Shown here: positions 43,143 through 52,789 of the stretch, piece after piece
Numbering within the stretch: the stretch's first letter is position 1
Layout: each line of letters opens with the position of its first letter
NCBI RefSeq assembly: GCF_000463015.1
Contig: NC_022247.1
Location: 5,269,501 to 5,333,500 of the forward strand
Length of the DNA stretch: 64,000 nt
Direction of reading: 5' to 3'
Origin: Variovorax paradoxus B4
GTDB taxonomy: Bacteria > Pseudomonadota > Gammaproteobacteria > Burkholderiales > Burkholderiaceae_C
Position numbers and translations under genes: made by a program
Notes under the pieces: generated by a model
Databases searched by the model: none
What the model was told of the DNA's origin: nothing
What the model saw: the letters and a program-made list of their open reading frames with translations, nothing else

Positions 43143-44315
43143 ATGAACGCCTCCACCCTCCTCCCCCCAGGCACCGCGCCGACGCAGGCCGCCACGCGCC
43201 CGCGCCTGGCCGTGCACCGGCTGCCGATGGCGCATCCGGGCGATCTCTCGGCGCTCGCCGCGCTGTTCGACGAGGGCGCGATCGAGCCCGCGCAGGTGGT
43301 GGCAGTGATCGGCAAGACCGAAGGCAATGGCGGCGTCAACGACTTCACGCGCGGCTACTTCACGCAGACGCTGATGAGCCTGCTGGCCGCGCGCCTGGGC
43401 CGGCCGGCCGCCGAACTGCTGCGCGAGCTGCCCTGCATCCTGTCGGGCGGCACCGAGGGTGTGCTGAGCCCGCACTACGTGGTGTTCGCCCGCAGCGGGC
43501 GGCCCGCCGCGGACGCGGCCGCCGGGCCCGGCCCGGGCGCGCTCGCGATCGGCACGGCCGTCAGCGCGCCGCTGCCCGCGCAGCATGTCGGGCGCTGGGC
43601 GCAGGTGGCGTCGGTGGCCGCCGCGGTGCGCGAGGCGATGCGCGGCGCCGGCATCGCCCGCGCCGAGGACGTGGCCTTCGTGCAGGTCAAGTGCCCCTGC
43701 GTGACGGCCGCGCGCGCCCAGGCGGCCGCCGCGGCCGGCCACACGGTGCTGACCGCCGACTCGGGCCGCTCGATGGCGGCGGCGCGCGCCGCCGGCGCTT
43801 TCGGCGTGGCGATCGCCCTGGGCGAGCTGCCCGACGACCCGGCGCTGGAAGCCGCGATGCTGGTCGACTTCGAGCGCTTCTGCCGCCGCGCGAGCATTTC
43901 GTCGGGCGTCGAGGTCGAGGCCAACGAGGTGATCGTGCTCGGCCACAGCGCGGCATGGGAAGGCACGCTGCGCATGGCCTGCGCACCGATGCGCGACGCG
44001 CTGGACATCGGCGCGGTGGCCGAGGCGCTGCGGCCGCTGGGCATGAACGCGGCGCCCCAGCTGGGCGCGGCCGATGCGGCGCGGGTGGCGGCGGTGTTCG
44101 TCAAGTGCGAGCCCGACCGCCGTGGCCACGTGCGCGGCGCGCGCCACACCATGCTCGACGACACCGACATCAATGCCCAGCGCCACATCCGCGGCGCGGT
44201 CGGCGGCATGGTGGCCGGTGTGCTGGGCGACGCGCGCATCTTCGTTTCGGGGGGCGCCGAGCACCAGGGGCCGGACGGCGGCGGACTGGTCGCGGTGATC
44301 GCGCACGCGGCATGA
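43143..44315 (+). CDS. Ring-opening amidohydrolase (cyanuric acid hydrolase / barbiturase family)
   Basis: Hydrolase of 390 aa in the small AtzD/TrzD/barbiturase family, which opens cyclic ureides such as cyanuric acid or barbituric acid. The three-fold repeated Lys/Ser active site is visible: K58 (G-K-T-E-G-N-G-G-V-N-D) with S101 (S-G-G-T-E-G), K183 (V-Q-V-K-C-P) with Ser in S-I-S-S-G-V-E (251-254), and K321 (F-V-K-C-E-P-D) with S369 (S-G-G-A-E-H-Q-G-P). Which substrate it uses cannot be decided by eye. It is the first gene of the LysR-linked operon and ends in ATGA. Confidence 0.92.
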   Translation: MNASTLLPPGTAPTQAATRPRLAVHRLPMAHPGDLSALAALFDEGAIEPAQVVAVIGKTEGNGGVNDFTRGYFTQTLMSLLAARLGRPAAELLRELPCILSGGTEGVLSPHYVVFARSGRPAADAAAGPGPGALAIGTAVSAPLPAQHVGRWAQVASVAAAVREAMRGAGIARAEDVAFVQVKCPCVTAARAQAAAAAGHTVLTADSGRSMAAARAAGAFGVAIALGELPDDPALEAAMLVDFERFCRRASISSGVEVEANEVIVLGHSAAWEGTLRMACAPMRDALDIGAVAEALRPLGMNAAPQLGAADAARVAAVFVKCEPDRRGHVRGARHTMLDDTDINAQRHIRGAVGGMVAGVLGDARIFVSGGAEHQGPDGGGLVAVIAHAA

Positions 44316-44482
44316 CGGCACGCCCGCAAACCGACGCCGGCGCGGACTTGGTACGCATCCTGCAGGTGCCCGCACCCACCATGTACGCCACCGGCCACGC
44401 CTTCGAACAACGCCGCTCCTGGCAACACCGGCGTCGCGCGCCTGCCGCGGCGGCGCCTCTCAGCGAGAGCTCATCCGCATGA
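44312..44482 (+). CDS. Possible 56-aa protein bridged by ATGA overlaps
   Basis: A short frame begins at an ATGA shared with the amidohydrolase stop and ends in a TGA inside the ATGA that starts the FAD monooxygenase. The peptide is unrecognised: L-V-R-I-L-Q-V-P-A-P-T-M-Y-A-T-G, then a basic Q-H-R-R-R-A-P region and a Ser/Ala tail. It has no domain hint and could be chance. It fills exactly what would otherwise be a 163-bp gap, and the double overlap is the pattern of a translationally coupled gene. Confidence 0.4.
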   Translation: MTARPQTDAGADLVRILQVPAPTMYATGHAFEQRRSWQHRRRAPAAAAPLSESSSA

Positions 44483-45693
44483 AGATCGTGATCATCGGTG
44501 CCGGCGTGGCCGGCGCCATCCTGGCCCGCCGGCTCGCCGCGCTGCCCGGCGTCGAACTGCATTGCCTGGAGCGCGTCGGCCCCGACGACCACTCCGAGGC
44601 CGGCACCGGCCTGAACGTGGGCCCCAACGCGGTCAAGGCGCTGCGCCTGTGCGACGCGGCGCTGGCCGCCGAGGTCGAGGCCGCGAGCCTGCCGTGGAAG
44701 CACTGGCAGATCGCGCTGACCGACGGCACGGTGCTGTTCGACCTGCCGCTGTCGCAGGTGGCGGACAACCCCGGCATCCGCATCCGCTGGTCGGCGCTCT
44801 ACCGCGTGCTGCGCGAAGGCGCGGGCGCGGCGATCCGGTATGGCTGCGAGATCGCGTCTATCGCCGCGGCCACGGGCGGCGGCGGACGCACCGCCGTGCG
44901 CTACCTCCAGGGCGGCGTCGAGCACCGCATCGACGACATCGACCTGCTGGTCGGCGCGGACGGCCGCTACTCCGCCACCCGCGCCGCGTTCTCGGGCCTG
45001 CCCGAGCCGCGCCACGTGGGCGTGGCGATCCTGCGCACGCTGGTGCCCGACACCAGCGCCGGCCTGATCGACGACTACGGCCAGTGGTTCAATGGCCCGC
45101 ACCGGCTGCTGGCCTTCCGCGTGCCGCCGGGGCATGTCTACATCGCGGCGACCTACCCGGTCGAACCCGGCGCGCCGCTGCGCGACGAATGGAAGACCGA
45201 AGCCACGATGCGTGCCACCTACCAGCCCGCGCAGGGTGCGCCGAGCGCACAGGTGCAATGGCTGATGGACGCCATGTGCGCAAACCTGCCGCACAGCCAC
45301 TGGGCCCGCATGCAGGAGTCCGACGTGCTGTTCGGCGAAGCCGATTCCAACGTGATGTACCTGGGCGACAGCGCCCACGGCATGGCACCCACGCTGGGCC
45401 AGGGCGCGACCCAGGCCATGGAGGACGCCTGCGCCGCCGCGCTGATCCTCGAGCGCGAGATCCGCGCCGGCCGCCGGGCGCCGCGCGGCTGGCTGGCGCT
45501 GGTGGACGCCGCGCGGCGCGAGCGCATCCGCTTCGCGATGGCGCTGTCGATCACGGCCACCGACACCATGCTGGCCGGCGCCGATCCGGTGGCCGGAACG
45601 CGCTGGAAGACCGGGCCCGCGTTCCTCGGCGACCTTTCCACCCTGTTCCGCGACGTGTCGCTGGGCCAGCGCGAACCGGTGCCTGCGCCATGA
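44479..45693 (+). CDS. FAD-dependent aromatic/heterocycle hydroxylase
   Basis: Class A flavoprotein monooxygenase of 404 aa. The FAD motif G-A-G-V-A-G is at 7-12, the D-G motif is L-V-G-A-D-G-R-Y-S, and the second FAD motif reads Y-L-G-D-S-A-H-G-M-A-P-T-L-G-Q-G. The group includes HpxO urate hydroxylase and hydroxynicotinate monooxygenases. Next to a cyclic-imide hydrolase, a ring-activating hydroxylation of an N-heterocycle is the natural hypothesis. The stop overlaps the next ATG. Confidence 0.9.
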   Translation: MKIVIIGAGVAGAILARRLAALPGVELHCLERVGPDDHSEAGTGLNVGPNAVKALRLCDAALAAEVEAASLPWKHWQIALTDGTVLFDLPLSQVADNPGIRIRWSALYRVLREGAGAAIRYGCEIASIAAATGGGGRTAVRYLQGGVEHRIDDIDLLVGADGRYSATRAAFSGLPEPRHVGVAILRTLVPDTSAGLIDDYGQWFNGPHRLLAFRVPPGHVYIAATYPVEPGAPLRDEWKTEATMRATYQPAQGAPSAQVQWLMDAMCANLPHSHWARMQESDVLFGEADSNVMYLGDSAHGMAPTLGQGATQAMEDACAAALILEREIRAGRRAPRGWLALVDAARRERIRFAMALSITATDTMLAGADPVAGTRWKTGPAFLGDLSTLFRDVSLGQREPVPAP

Positions 45694-46202
45694 CAGCAAC
45701 CAACGCCGCCATCACGCACGGCCTCTTCCATCTCGCAATCAAGACCGCCGACCTCGGCCGCACCCGCGCCTTCTGGACCGGCGTGATCGGCCTGCGCGAG
45801 ATCGCGCGGCCCGACTTCGGCTACCCCGGCGCATGGCTGGCCTGCGGACAGCCGGGCGGGCAGGCCATCATCCACGTCTATGCCGGCGGCCCGGCGCTGG
45901 GCCCGGGCGGCCAGGTGCCGCACGGCAGCGGTGCCATCGACCATGTGTCGCTGGCCTGCTCGGGCTACCACGCCTATGTCGCGCGCTTTCGCGCCGCGGG
46001 GCTGGACTGGCGCGAATTCCTCGTGCCCGGCACCACGCTGTGGCAGCTGTTCGTCTACGACCCGAGCGGCGTGCAGCTCGAGCTCACCTTCGAAGGCGCG
46101 GTGGAAGACGGCGCGCCGCCCGACATGTCGGCCGCGCGCGTGTACCGCGCCGGCAGCTCCTTCTTCGATCCGCTTGCCTATCCTGCCCTGACCCCGCCCT
46201 GA
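45690..46202 (+). CDS. VOC-fold protein of the ring-cleavage operon
   Basis: Glyoxalase/dioxygenase-fold protein of 170 aa. The two halves show G-L-F-H-L-A-I-K-T-A-D-L-G-R-T-R-A-F-W and H-V-S-L-A-C-S-G-Y, then L-F-V-Y-D-P-S-G-V-Q-L-E-L-T-F. Candidate metal ligands are the His of F-H-L-A and H-V-S-L and the Glu of Q-L-E-L-T-F, as in ring-cleaving dioxygenases. It starts at an ATGA overlap and ends 30 bp before the transporter genes. Confidence 0.87.
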   Translation: MTATNAAITHGLFHLAIKTADLGRTRAFWTGVIGLREIARPDFGYPGAWLACGQPGGQAIIHVYAGGPALGPGGQVPHGSGAIDHVSLACSGYHAYVARFRAAGLDWREFLVPGTTLWQLFVYDPSGVQLELTFEGAVEDGAPPDMSAARVYRAGSSFFDPLAYPALTPP

Positions 46203-46232
46203 CCCCGCCACCCCGTTCCGGAGATTCCCACG

Positions 46233-47240
46233 ATGCCACGCCCTGCGCCTTTCTTCGCCGCGCCCCTTCGCGCCACCGCCCGCCTCGCCGGCGCCGCGGC
46301 CTTCGTCCTCGCCGCGTTCGCGGTGCTGCCGGCCCAGGCGGCCGACAGGATCAAGGTCGGCGTGTTCCCCTCGAGCGCGGCGCTGCCGTTCTACGTGGCC
46401 GTGAACCGCGGCTACTTCAAGGAGGCCGACCTGGAGATCGAGGAGGTGCCCATGACCAGCCACCCGCTGACCGTGCAGGCGCTGGTGTCGAACGGCATCG
46501 ACGCGGCGGTGAACCTGGTGACGCTCGAAGGCGCCAACATGGAATCGCGCCGGCCCAACACGCTGAAGTACATCTCGCTCAACGGGCAGAACGCGCAGCA
46601 CGTGATCGAGCAGTTCGTCGTCAAGGCCGACAGCCCGGCGCGGACGCTGAAGGATTTCAGGAACGGCTTCAAGCTGTTCTCGGCGCCCGGCCCCGCCAAC
46701 ATCGGCGCGGCGCGCGCGGTGCTCAGGAAGGTGGGCCTGGCCGAAGGCAAGGACTTCACGATCCAGGAGCAGCAGATCGGCGTGCACCTGGGCGCGCTGC
46801 AGTCGGGCAACTTCGACGGCGGCTACACGCTCGAGCCGTCGGCCACCATCATGGTCGCGCAGAAGATCGGCAAGCGCATCGAGGCCGGCGTGATCTCCAC
46901 CTACCTGCTGGGCAACAAGAGCGCCTCGGCCTTCGCGGCCGGCGCCGTGATGTCGGGCAGGTTCATGGCCGACAAGCCCGACGTGGCCAGGCGCTTCGCC
47001 GCCGCGTGGGCGCGCGGCGTGAAGGAGGCGCAGGCCGACAGCAGCGCGCGCGGCTACCTGGTGCAGGGCATGAAGGTGCCGCCCGAGCTGGCCGCCACCG
47101 TGCCGCTGCCGCGCATCGTGATGGCCAGGGACATGGCCCCCGCCGACGTGGGCGACTTCCAGAAGTTCCTGGACATCGGCACCGAACTGGGCGTGGTCAA
47201 GGACAGGATCGACGGCAAGGCGCTGGTGCGGGCCTTCTGA
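46233..47240 (+). CDS. NMT1/THI5-like ABC transporter substrate-binding protein
   Basis: Periplasmic receptor of 335 aa with a Sec signal ending A-Q-A before A-D-R. The body is of the NMT1/SsuA type (K-V-G-V-F-P-S-S-A-A-L-P-F-Y-V-A-V-N-R-G-Y-F-K-E-A-D-L). Relatives bind thiamine-pyrimidine precursors, sulfonates, nitrate or riboflavin-like compounds. In this operon a pyrimidine- or triazine-like ligand is plausible. The TGA overlaps the ATPase ATG. Confidence 0.9.
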   Translation: MPRPAPFFAAPLRATARLAGAAAFVLAAFAVLPAQAADRIKVGVFPSSAALPFYVAVNRGYFKEADLEIEEVPMTSHPLTVQALVSNGIDAAVNLVTLEGANMESRRPNTLKYISLNGQNAQHVIEQFVVKADSPARTLKDFRNGFKLFSAPGPANIGAARAVLRKVGLAEGKDFTIQEQQIGVHLGALQSGNFDGGYTLEPSATIMVAQKIGKRIEAGVISTYLLGNKSASAFAAGAVMSGRFMADKPDVARRFAAAWARGVKEAQADSSARGYLVQGMKVPPELAATVPLPRIVMARDMAPADVGDFQKFLDIGTELGVVKDRIDGKALVRAF

Positions 47241-48082
47241 TGCGCACCATGGGCACCCATCTGCCGATCGGCACCGCCGCGCCCGAGGCCGCGGACGCCG
47301 GCGCCTCGCACCGCTGGTATCCGAAGGGCACGCACATCACGATCCGCGGGCTGACCAAGCGCTTCCAGGACGCGACCATCTACGACAACTTCGACCTCGA
47401 CATTCCGAAGGGAAAGATCATGTCGGTGTTCGGCCCCAACGGCTGCGGCAAGAGCACGCTGATCAACATGATCGCGGGCATCCTGCCGTGCGACAGCGGG
47501 CAGATCCTGTTCGAGGGCAAGGAAGCGCGCGAGACGCGCATCGGCTACGTGTTCCAGAACTACCGCGAGGCGGTGTTCCCGTGGCTGCGCGCGATCGACA
47601 ACATCCGCTACCCGCTGCAGTACCTGAACCTGTCGAAGGTGGAGCAGCAGCGGCGCATGGACAGGCTGATGGAGAGCTTCGACGTCAAGCTCGACCTGCA
47701 GCGCTACCCCTACCAGATGTCGGGCGGCCAGCAGCAGCTGGTGTCGATCATGCGGGCGCTGGTGGTCGACCCCGAGGTGCTGTTCCTCGACGAGCCCTTC
47801 TCCGCGCTCGACTACGAGATGGTGATGTTCCTGCGCGAGCGGCTGCAGAAGGTGCTGGTCGAACGCCGGACCACCACCTTGCTGGTCTCGCACGACCTCG
47901 ACGAGGCCGTGCTGCTGGCCGACGAGGTGCTGCTGCTGACCAAGCGGCCCACGCGCGTGGCCGAGAACCTGCCCTTCGACGTGGCGCGCCCGCGCACGGC
48001 CGACACCACGATCACGCCGGCCTTCATCGCCACCAAGACCCGCGCGCTGGACGTGTTCCAGCGGGAGGTGCGCAAGCCATGA
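47240..48082 (+). CDS. NMT1-type ABC transporter ATPase (SsuB/TauB-like)
   Basis: ATPase of 280 aa. Walker [11 protein letters not shown]-loop V-F-Q-N-Y-R, signature [10 protein letters not shown], and Walker B V-L-F-L-D-E-P-F. The N-terminal 35 residues are a variable leader. Start at TGATG with the receptor gene and end at ATGA with the permease gene show tight coupling. Confidence 0.92.
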   Translation: MRTMGTHLPIGTAAPEAADAGASHRWYPKGTHITIRGLTKRFQDATIYDNFDLDIPKGKIMSVFGPNGCGKSTLINMIAGILPCDSGQILFEGKEARETRIGYVFQNYREAVFPWLRAIDNIRYPLQYLNLSKVEQQRRMDRLMESFDVKLDLQRYPYQMSGGQQQLVSIMRALVVDPEVLFLDEPFSALDYEMVMFLRERLQKVLVERRTTTLLVSHDLDEAVLLADEVLLLTKRPTRVAENLPFDVARPRTADTTITPAFIATKTRALDVFQREVRKP

Positions 48083-48855
48083 GCCTCGCCCATCGCGCCA
48101 ACGCCTTCGGCGCCCGCCTGCGCCCGCTGTTCGGCATCGCCGCGCTGATCGGCCTCTGGGCCTTCGTGCATGCGACGCGCGCGGTCGACCCGGTGCTGCT
48201 GCCCTCGCCGCTCGAGGCGCTCGCGGCCTTCTGGAACGGCCTTGCGCACGGCACGCTGTGGGGCGACTTCTTCAAGACCATCGTGCGCACCGTCACCTCC
48301 TTCGGCCTTGCGCTCGTGATCGCGGTGCCGCTCGGCATCGTGCTGGGGTCGAACGAGAAGATCTACGAATCGATCGAGTTCGCGATCGACTTCTTCCGCT
48401 CGACGCCGGCCTCGGCCATGTTCCCGCTGTTCCTGGTGCTGTTCGGCGTCGGCGAGGCCACCAAGATCGCGGTCGCGGCCTTCGGCGCGGCGCTGGCCAT
48501 CCTGTTCAACGTTGCCTACGGCGTGATGAGCGCACGCAAGCAGCGCCAGCTCGCGGCCAAGGTGATGGGCGCGCCGCGCTGGCGCGTGCTGACCGACGTG
48601 ATCCTGCTCGAATCGATGCCGCAGGTGTTCGTCGGCATGCGCTCCGGCGTATCGATCGCACTGGTGATCGTGATCGTGGCCGAGATGTTCATCGGCTCCA
48701 CCGATGGCCTCGGCCAGCGCATCATGAATGCGCAAACCATTTTCGACATGCCCGACATGTACGCCTCGATCTTCGCGGCGGGCCTGCTCGGCTACGTGAT
48801 GAACCTCGTGTTCCTGGTGGCGGAGCGGCGCTTCGTGCACTGGGGCGGAAAGTAA
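48079..48855 (+). CDS. NMT1-type ABC transporter permease (SsuC/TauC-like)
   Basis: Inner-membrane permease of 258 aa with six helices. The conserved segment [15 protein letters not shown] and EAA-like loop [14 protein letters not shown] are clear. The stop TAA overlaps the next ATG (TAATG), so the AtzH-like gene belongs to the same transcript. Confidence 0.92.
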   Translation: MSLAHRANAFGARLRPLFGIAALIGLWAFVHATRAVDPVLLPSPLEALAAFWNGLAHGTLWGDFFKTIVRTVTSFGLALVIAVPLGIVLGSNEKIYESIEFAIDFFRSTPASAMFPLFLVLFGVGEATKIAVAAFGAALAILFNVAYGVMSARKQRQLAAKVMGAPRWRVLTDVILLESMPQVFVGMRSGVSIALVIVIVAEMFIGSTDGLGQRIMNAQTIFDMPDMYASIFAAGLLGYVMNLVFLVAERRFVHWGGK

Positions 48856-49253
48856 TGCAAGCCATGACCGTTTCCATGACCGACATCAACCTGCCCGCCG
48901 TGCTCGCCGAAGTCGAGTCCGCATTCGCCGAGTACGAGCGCGCGCTCGTCACCAACGACGTGCCGGTGCTCGACAGGCTCTTCTGGGATTCGCCGCACAC
49001 GCTGCGTTACGGCGCGAGCGAGAACCTCTACGGCTACGACGCGATACGCGCGTTCCGCCAGGGCCGGCCCGCGGTCAACCTCGAGCGCGAGATCACCGCC
49101 AGGGCCATCACCACCTTCGGGCAGGACTTTGCGGTCGCGAACGTCGAGTTCAGGCGCACGGGCAGCGACCGCACGGGCCGCCAGAGCCAGACCTGGGCGC
49201 GCCTGCCGGAGGGCTGGCGCGTGGTGTCGGCGCACGTGAGCCTGATGGGCTAG
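48855..49253 (+). CDS. AtzH/HpxZ-like protein (DUF3225)
   Basis: SnoaL-fold protein of 132 aa. Family-typical residues: [27 protein letters not shown] and [22 protein letters not shown]. AtzH acts on a carboxylated urea intermediate below cyanuric acid; HpxZ occurs in a purine-degradation operon. Its place here supports a cyclic-ureide route. No AtzE/AtzG amidase pair accompanies it. An internal ATG at 48864 is an alternative start. Confidence 0.88.
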   Translation: MQAMTVSMTDINLPAVLAEVESAFAEYERALVTNDVPVLDRLFWDSPHTLRYGASENLYGYDAIRAFRQGRPAVNLEREITARAITTFGQDFAVANVEFRRTGSDRTGRQSQTWARLPEGWRVVSAHVSLMG

Positions 49254-49781
49254 CTATTTCTTCGGCTGGCCCTTCATCATGTCGACGACGTTCATCTTCA
49301 TGCCGTTTCCCATGATCATGTCGCCGGGTTTCTGCCCGGCCTTGCACGGGCCGACCCACTTCGCCTCCATGACGAAGCTCCCGCTGGATTTGCCCATCAT
49401 CGGCGGCTTGTAGGTCGAGCTGCTTTCCATCCGGTAGCTGGAACCGAAGTCGCCCGTGACCACCGCGTGGCTGGTGGCGGTGGTCGTGCCCATCCTGCAC
49501 ACGGAATCGATCACCAGCGTGCCGCCTTCCCTGCGCATCTCCTGCTTCGAGCAGGCGTCCTTGCCCATGCCCTGCCCCATGTCGCGCAGCGCCTGGTCGG
49601 TGGCGGCGTCGATGCATTGCTGGATGGTCTGCGCCGGCGCGCTGTTGGCGCCGCCGGCGCCGTCCCCCATCTTCATCTCCCAGAGGCCGGGCTTGCGCGC
49701 GGGATAGTCGATGGCCAGCGCGGGCACGGTCGTGCTGCAGGCCAGCATGAAGAGGGCAATGGTGGACAGGCGAATCTTCAT
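49254..49781 (-). CDS. DUF3617 domain-containing periplasmic protein
   Basis: Protein of 175 aa with a Sec signal (cleavage near A-L-A before I-D-Y). The DUF3617 start P-G-L-W-E-M-K-M-G and four to five Cys residues, probably disulfide-paired, are visible (Q-Q-C-I-D; D-A-C-S-K-Q; S-V-C-R-M-G; G-P-C-K). It ends in M-K-G-Q-P-K-K. Function unknown. Its stop directly abuts the stop of the AtzH-like gene. Confidence 0.87.
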   Translation of the reverse strand: MKIRLSTIALFMLACSTTVPALAIDYPARKPGLWEMKMGDGAGGANSAPAQTIQQCIDAATDQALRDMGQGMGKDACSKQEMRREGGTLVIDSVCRMGTTTATSHAVVTGDFGSSYRMESSSTYKPPMMGKSSGSFVMEAKWVGPCKAGQKPGDMIMGNGMKMNVVDMMKGQPKK

Positions 49782-49861
49782 GGCGGGCTCCGCGTCGGTT
49801 CGAAGAAAACGATGCCCGGGTTCTACCGCACGCGGCGCGCGGATGGAATAGCGCAATCGGC

Positions 49862-50569
49862 CTACGCCGGCCGTGCCTGCACCGCCGCCGCCGCCGCCAC
49901 GGCCTTGCGGGGGCGCGAGGCCAGCCCGAAGCCGATGCCCAGCGCCAGCCCGCCGAGCACGTCGACCAGCACGTGCTGGCGCACCGCCATCGTCGAATAG
50001 ACGATGGCCACGGCCCACGCGATGTTGAGAGCGCGAATCCACGCGGGTGCAGCCACCTCGCGCAGTTGCCGCGCGAGCACCACGCAGGCAAACACGGAGA
50101 ACGACACGTGCAGCGACGGAAACGCGTTGCCGGCCGCATCGACGGTTTTCAGCAAATGCAGCGAGGTGCCCGGGCTGGTGTCGATGCTGAAGTTCGGGAT
50201 GGCCGTGGGCACGAACCAGAACACCACGAGCGCAATGCCGGTCATGAAGGCGCAGCCCAGCGCAAAGCTCCAGAGCTCCCGCCTGTCCTTGGCAAGGAAC
50301 ACCGGCAGCGCAATGTAGAGCCAGAGCGAAAGATAGACCGACAGCAGCGCCGGCCAGAAGGCGATCAGCCGGTCGAACGCGGTGAGCGGCAGCGTCCAGG
50401 GCTGGCCGGCGTTCTTCATGACCCAGAAATACAGCGGGAAGAACCCCGCGGTCGCGACCGTGTTGCCGACCAGCTTCAGCGGCCAGAGCGCGCGGCACCG
50501 CCGGCCCAGGGCGCGAAGCCAGGGCTGCGGATTCGAAAGCGGCGGGTTCTCGAAAGAAGAAAATGTCAT
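49862..50569 (-). CDS. PAP2-family membrane phosphatase
   Basis: Integral membrane protein of 235 aa with about six helices. The PAP2 phosphatase motifs are visible as G-N-A-F-P-S-L-H-V-S (motif 2) and V-R-Q-H-V-L-V-D-V-L-G-G (motif 3). A conventional motif 1 (K-x6-R-P) is not obvious. The family dephosphorylates lipid phosphates such as phosphatidate or undecaprenyl diphosphate. The ATG at 50569 is preferred to longer frames that run into the next gene. Confidence 0.85.
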   Translation of the reverse strand: MTFSSFENPPLSNPQPWLRALGRRCRALWPLKLVGNTVATAGFFPLYFWVMKNAGQPWTLPLTAFDRLIAFWPALLSVYLSLWLYIALPVFLAKDRRELWSFALGCAFMTGIALVVFWFVPTAIPNFSIDTSPGTSLHLLKTVDAAGNAFPSLHVSFSVFACVVLARQLREVAAPAWIRALNIAWAVAIVYSTMAVRQHVLVDVLGGLALGIGFGLASRPRKAVAAAAAVQARPA

Positions 50570-50618
50570 GGACGCCCGATGCGGTGCGCCTGGAACTCGC
50601 GCAAGCGAGCCCGCGGCC

Positions 50619-51782
50619 CTACCAGGGCGTCCATTTTGATTCGCTTTGGGCCGACGCCACCGTGCGCTCGATGAAGCGCACGCCGCGCGCGCCGTCTTCC
50701 ACGCGCGGGTAGTCGGCCGCGATGGCATCGGCCTGCTGGCCCGCATTCCGTGCGCGGATGTCCGCCACGATGCCGGCATAGATGTTGGCAAAGGCCTCGA
50801 TGAAGCCTTCGGGATGGCCGGCCGGCAGGCGGCTGGCGCGCTGCGCCGCCTCGCACAGCCATGGCGAACCGCGCGTGAGGATCCGCTTCGGCCCGTCGTG
50901 CGGCAGGTGCACCAGCTGGCTCGGCTGCTCCTGCCGCCACTCGAGCGTGCCGAGCGTGCCCGAGACGCGCAGCCGCAGGTCGTTCTCCAGGCCCGTGTTG
51001 ATCTGCGAAGCAATCAGCACGCCGCGCGCGCCGCCCTTGAAGCGCAGCAGCAGGCTGCCGTCGTCGTCGAGCATGCGGCCCGGCACCAGCGCGCTCAGGT
51101 CGGCGCACAGGCTCTCGATCTCCAGGCCGGTGACGCTGGCGACCAGGTTCTCGGCGTGCGAGCCGATGTCGCCGATGGCGCCGGCCGCGCCGCTCCTTGC
51201 GGGGTCGGTGCGCCAGTCGGCCTGCTTGTTGCCGGCGCCTTCGAGCTGGCTCGCAAGCCAGCCCTGGTTGTATTCGACCACCACCTTGCGCAGTTCGCCG
51301 AGCTGGCCCGAACGGACCATCTCGCGCGCCTGCCGCACCATCGGGTAGCCGGTGTAGTTGTAGGTCACGCCGAACAGCGTGCCCTGCTTCTTCACGGCCG
51401 CGACCAGCGCGTCGGCCTGCGCGCGCGTGTGCACCAGCGGCTTGTCGCACACCACGTGGAAGCCGGCTTCCACGAAAGCCTGCGCGACCGGAAAGTGCAC
51501 GTGGTTGGGCGTGACGATGGAGACGAAGTCGATGCGCTCTTCCAGCGGGCGCTTCAGCTCGTCGGCCAAGAGCGACGGCCAGTCGCCGTGATTGCGGTCG
51601 TCCGCCAGGTGCAGGTCGCGCCCCGAGGCACGCGCCTTCTCCGCGCTCGACGACAGCGCGCCGGCCACCAGCTCGATCTGTCCGTCGAGCGCCATGGCGT
51701 TGCGGTGCACGGCGCCGATGAAGGCGTCGCGGCCGCCGCCGACCATGGCGCAGCGCAGCTTGCGGGAAGCGATCTCGGTCAC
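50619..51782 (-). CDS. Gfo/Idh/MocA-family oxidoreductase
   Basis: NAD(P)-dependent sugar or polyol dehydrogenase of 387 aa. The Rossmann start reads [10 protein letters not shown], the lysine motif is C-D-K-P-L-V, and G-D-I-G-S-H-A-E-N with His is the likely catalytic region. It is the last gene of the sugar ABC operon, starting 1 bp after the receptor stop, so its substrate is probably the imported sugar or a derivative (inositol-like or a rare sugar). Confidence 0.9.
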   Translation of the reverse strand: MTEIASRKLRCAMVGGGRDAFIGAVHRNAMALDGQIELVAGALSSSAEKARASGRDLHLADDRNHGDWPSLLADELKRPLEERIDFVSIVTPNHVHFPVAQAFVEAGFHVVCDKPLVHTRAQADALVAAVKKQGTLFGVTYNYTGYPMVRQAREMVRSGQLGELRKVVVEYNQGWLASQLEGAGNKQADWRTDPARSGAAGAIGDIGSHAENLVASVTGLEIESLCADLSALVPGRMLDDDGSLLLRFKGGARGVLIASQINTGLENDLRLRVSGTLGTLEWRQEQPSQLVHLPHDGPKRILTRGSPWLCEAAQRASRLPAGHPEGFIEAFANIYAGIVADIRARNAGQQADAIAADYPRVEDGARGVRFIERTVASAQSESKWTPW

Positions 51783-51783
51783 C

Positions 51784-52746
51784 TTAGAACGGCGAATTGG
51801 GGTGGTAGAAGTCCTTGGCGTTTTCCTTGGTGATCAGCACCGAAGGAATGATCGTCGTCGCGGGCAGCTTCTCGCCCTTCAGCCGCGCTTCGGCCGTGAG
51901 CTTGATCGCGTCGTAGATGAACTTGGGCGAGTAGCTCACGTCGGCGCCGATGCGCTTGTCCTTGCCGTCCATGATGGTCTTGACCATGCCCTTGGCGCCC
52001 GCGCCGCCGAAGATGATCTTGATGTCGTCGCGCTTGGCCTGCTCGATGGCCTTGAGCACGCCCACGGCCATGTCGTCGTCGGCCGCCCAGATGGCGTCGA
52101 TGTTCTTGAAGCGCGTGAGGTAGTCCTGCGTGACCTTGAACGCATCGTCGCGGTTCCAGTTGGCGTACTTGGCGTCGAGCAGCTTGATGTCGGGGCTGCC
52201 CTTGAGCACCGCGTTGAAGGCGTCCATGCGCTCGTTGTCCAGCGTGGTGGCAATGCCGCGCAGCGCAACCACGTTGCCCTTGCCGCCGAGCTGCTTCACG
52301 ATGTACTCGGCCGGAATGCGGCCGAAGGCGGTGTTGTCGCCGGCCACGTACGCATCCTGCGCGCTGGTGTCGGTGAGGCCGCGGTCGACCACGGTCACGT
52401 AGGCGCCCTTGGCCTTGACCTGCGCCACCGGCTTGGTCAGCGCGGCGGATTCGAACGGGAACACCACAAGCGCGTTGATCTTGGTGACGGTCGAGAGGTC
52501 TTGCAGCTGGTTCGCCTGCTCGGGCGCGTTGGCCGCGGTCTTGATCGTGATCTTCAGGTCCTTGTGTTCCTTCTCCAGATCCTTCTTCGCCTGGTTGGCC
52601 CAGTAGTTGATGCCGCCCATGAAGCTGTGCGTGGCCGCCGGAATCGAAACGCCGAGGTTCACTTTTTCGGCGGCGAGTGCGGGCAGGCTCGCGAGCGCCG
52701 CGGCCGCAACGGCCGTGAGTGCGATGCGACGTGTGAAGCTTGTCAT
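51784..52746 (-). CDS. Ribose-type sugar ABC transporter substrate-binding protein
   Basis: Periplasmic binding protein of 320 aa in the RbsB (Peripla_BP_4) family. Signal peptide ends A-L-A before A-E-K. Motifs: [19 protein letters not shown], and [13 protein letters not shown] good AAGGAGACA lies before the ATG. Specificity among ribose, xylose, allose or inositol cannot be told. It follows the permease after 43 bp. Confidence 0.92.
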   Translation of the reverse strand: MTSFTRRIALTAVAAAALASLPALAAEKVNLGVSIPAATHSFMGGINYWANQAKKDLEKEHKDLKITIKTAANAPEQANQLQDLSTVTKINALVVFPFESAALTKPVAQVKAKGAYVTVVDRGLTDTSAQDAYVAGDNTAFGRIPAEYIVKQLGGKGNVVALRGIATTLDNERMDAFNAVLKGSPDIKLLDAKYANWNRDDAFKVTQDYLTRFKNIDAIWAADDDMAVGVLKAIEQAKRDDIKIIFGGAGAKGMVKTIMDGKDKRIGADVSYSPKFIYDAIKLTAEARLKGEKLPATTIIPSVLITKENAKDFYHPNSPF

Positions 52747-52789
52747 GCTGGATGTCTCCTTGTGGTTGGTGGAACGGAACGGGAACGCA

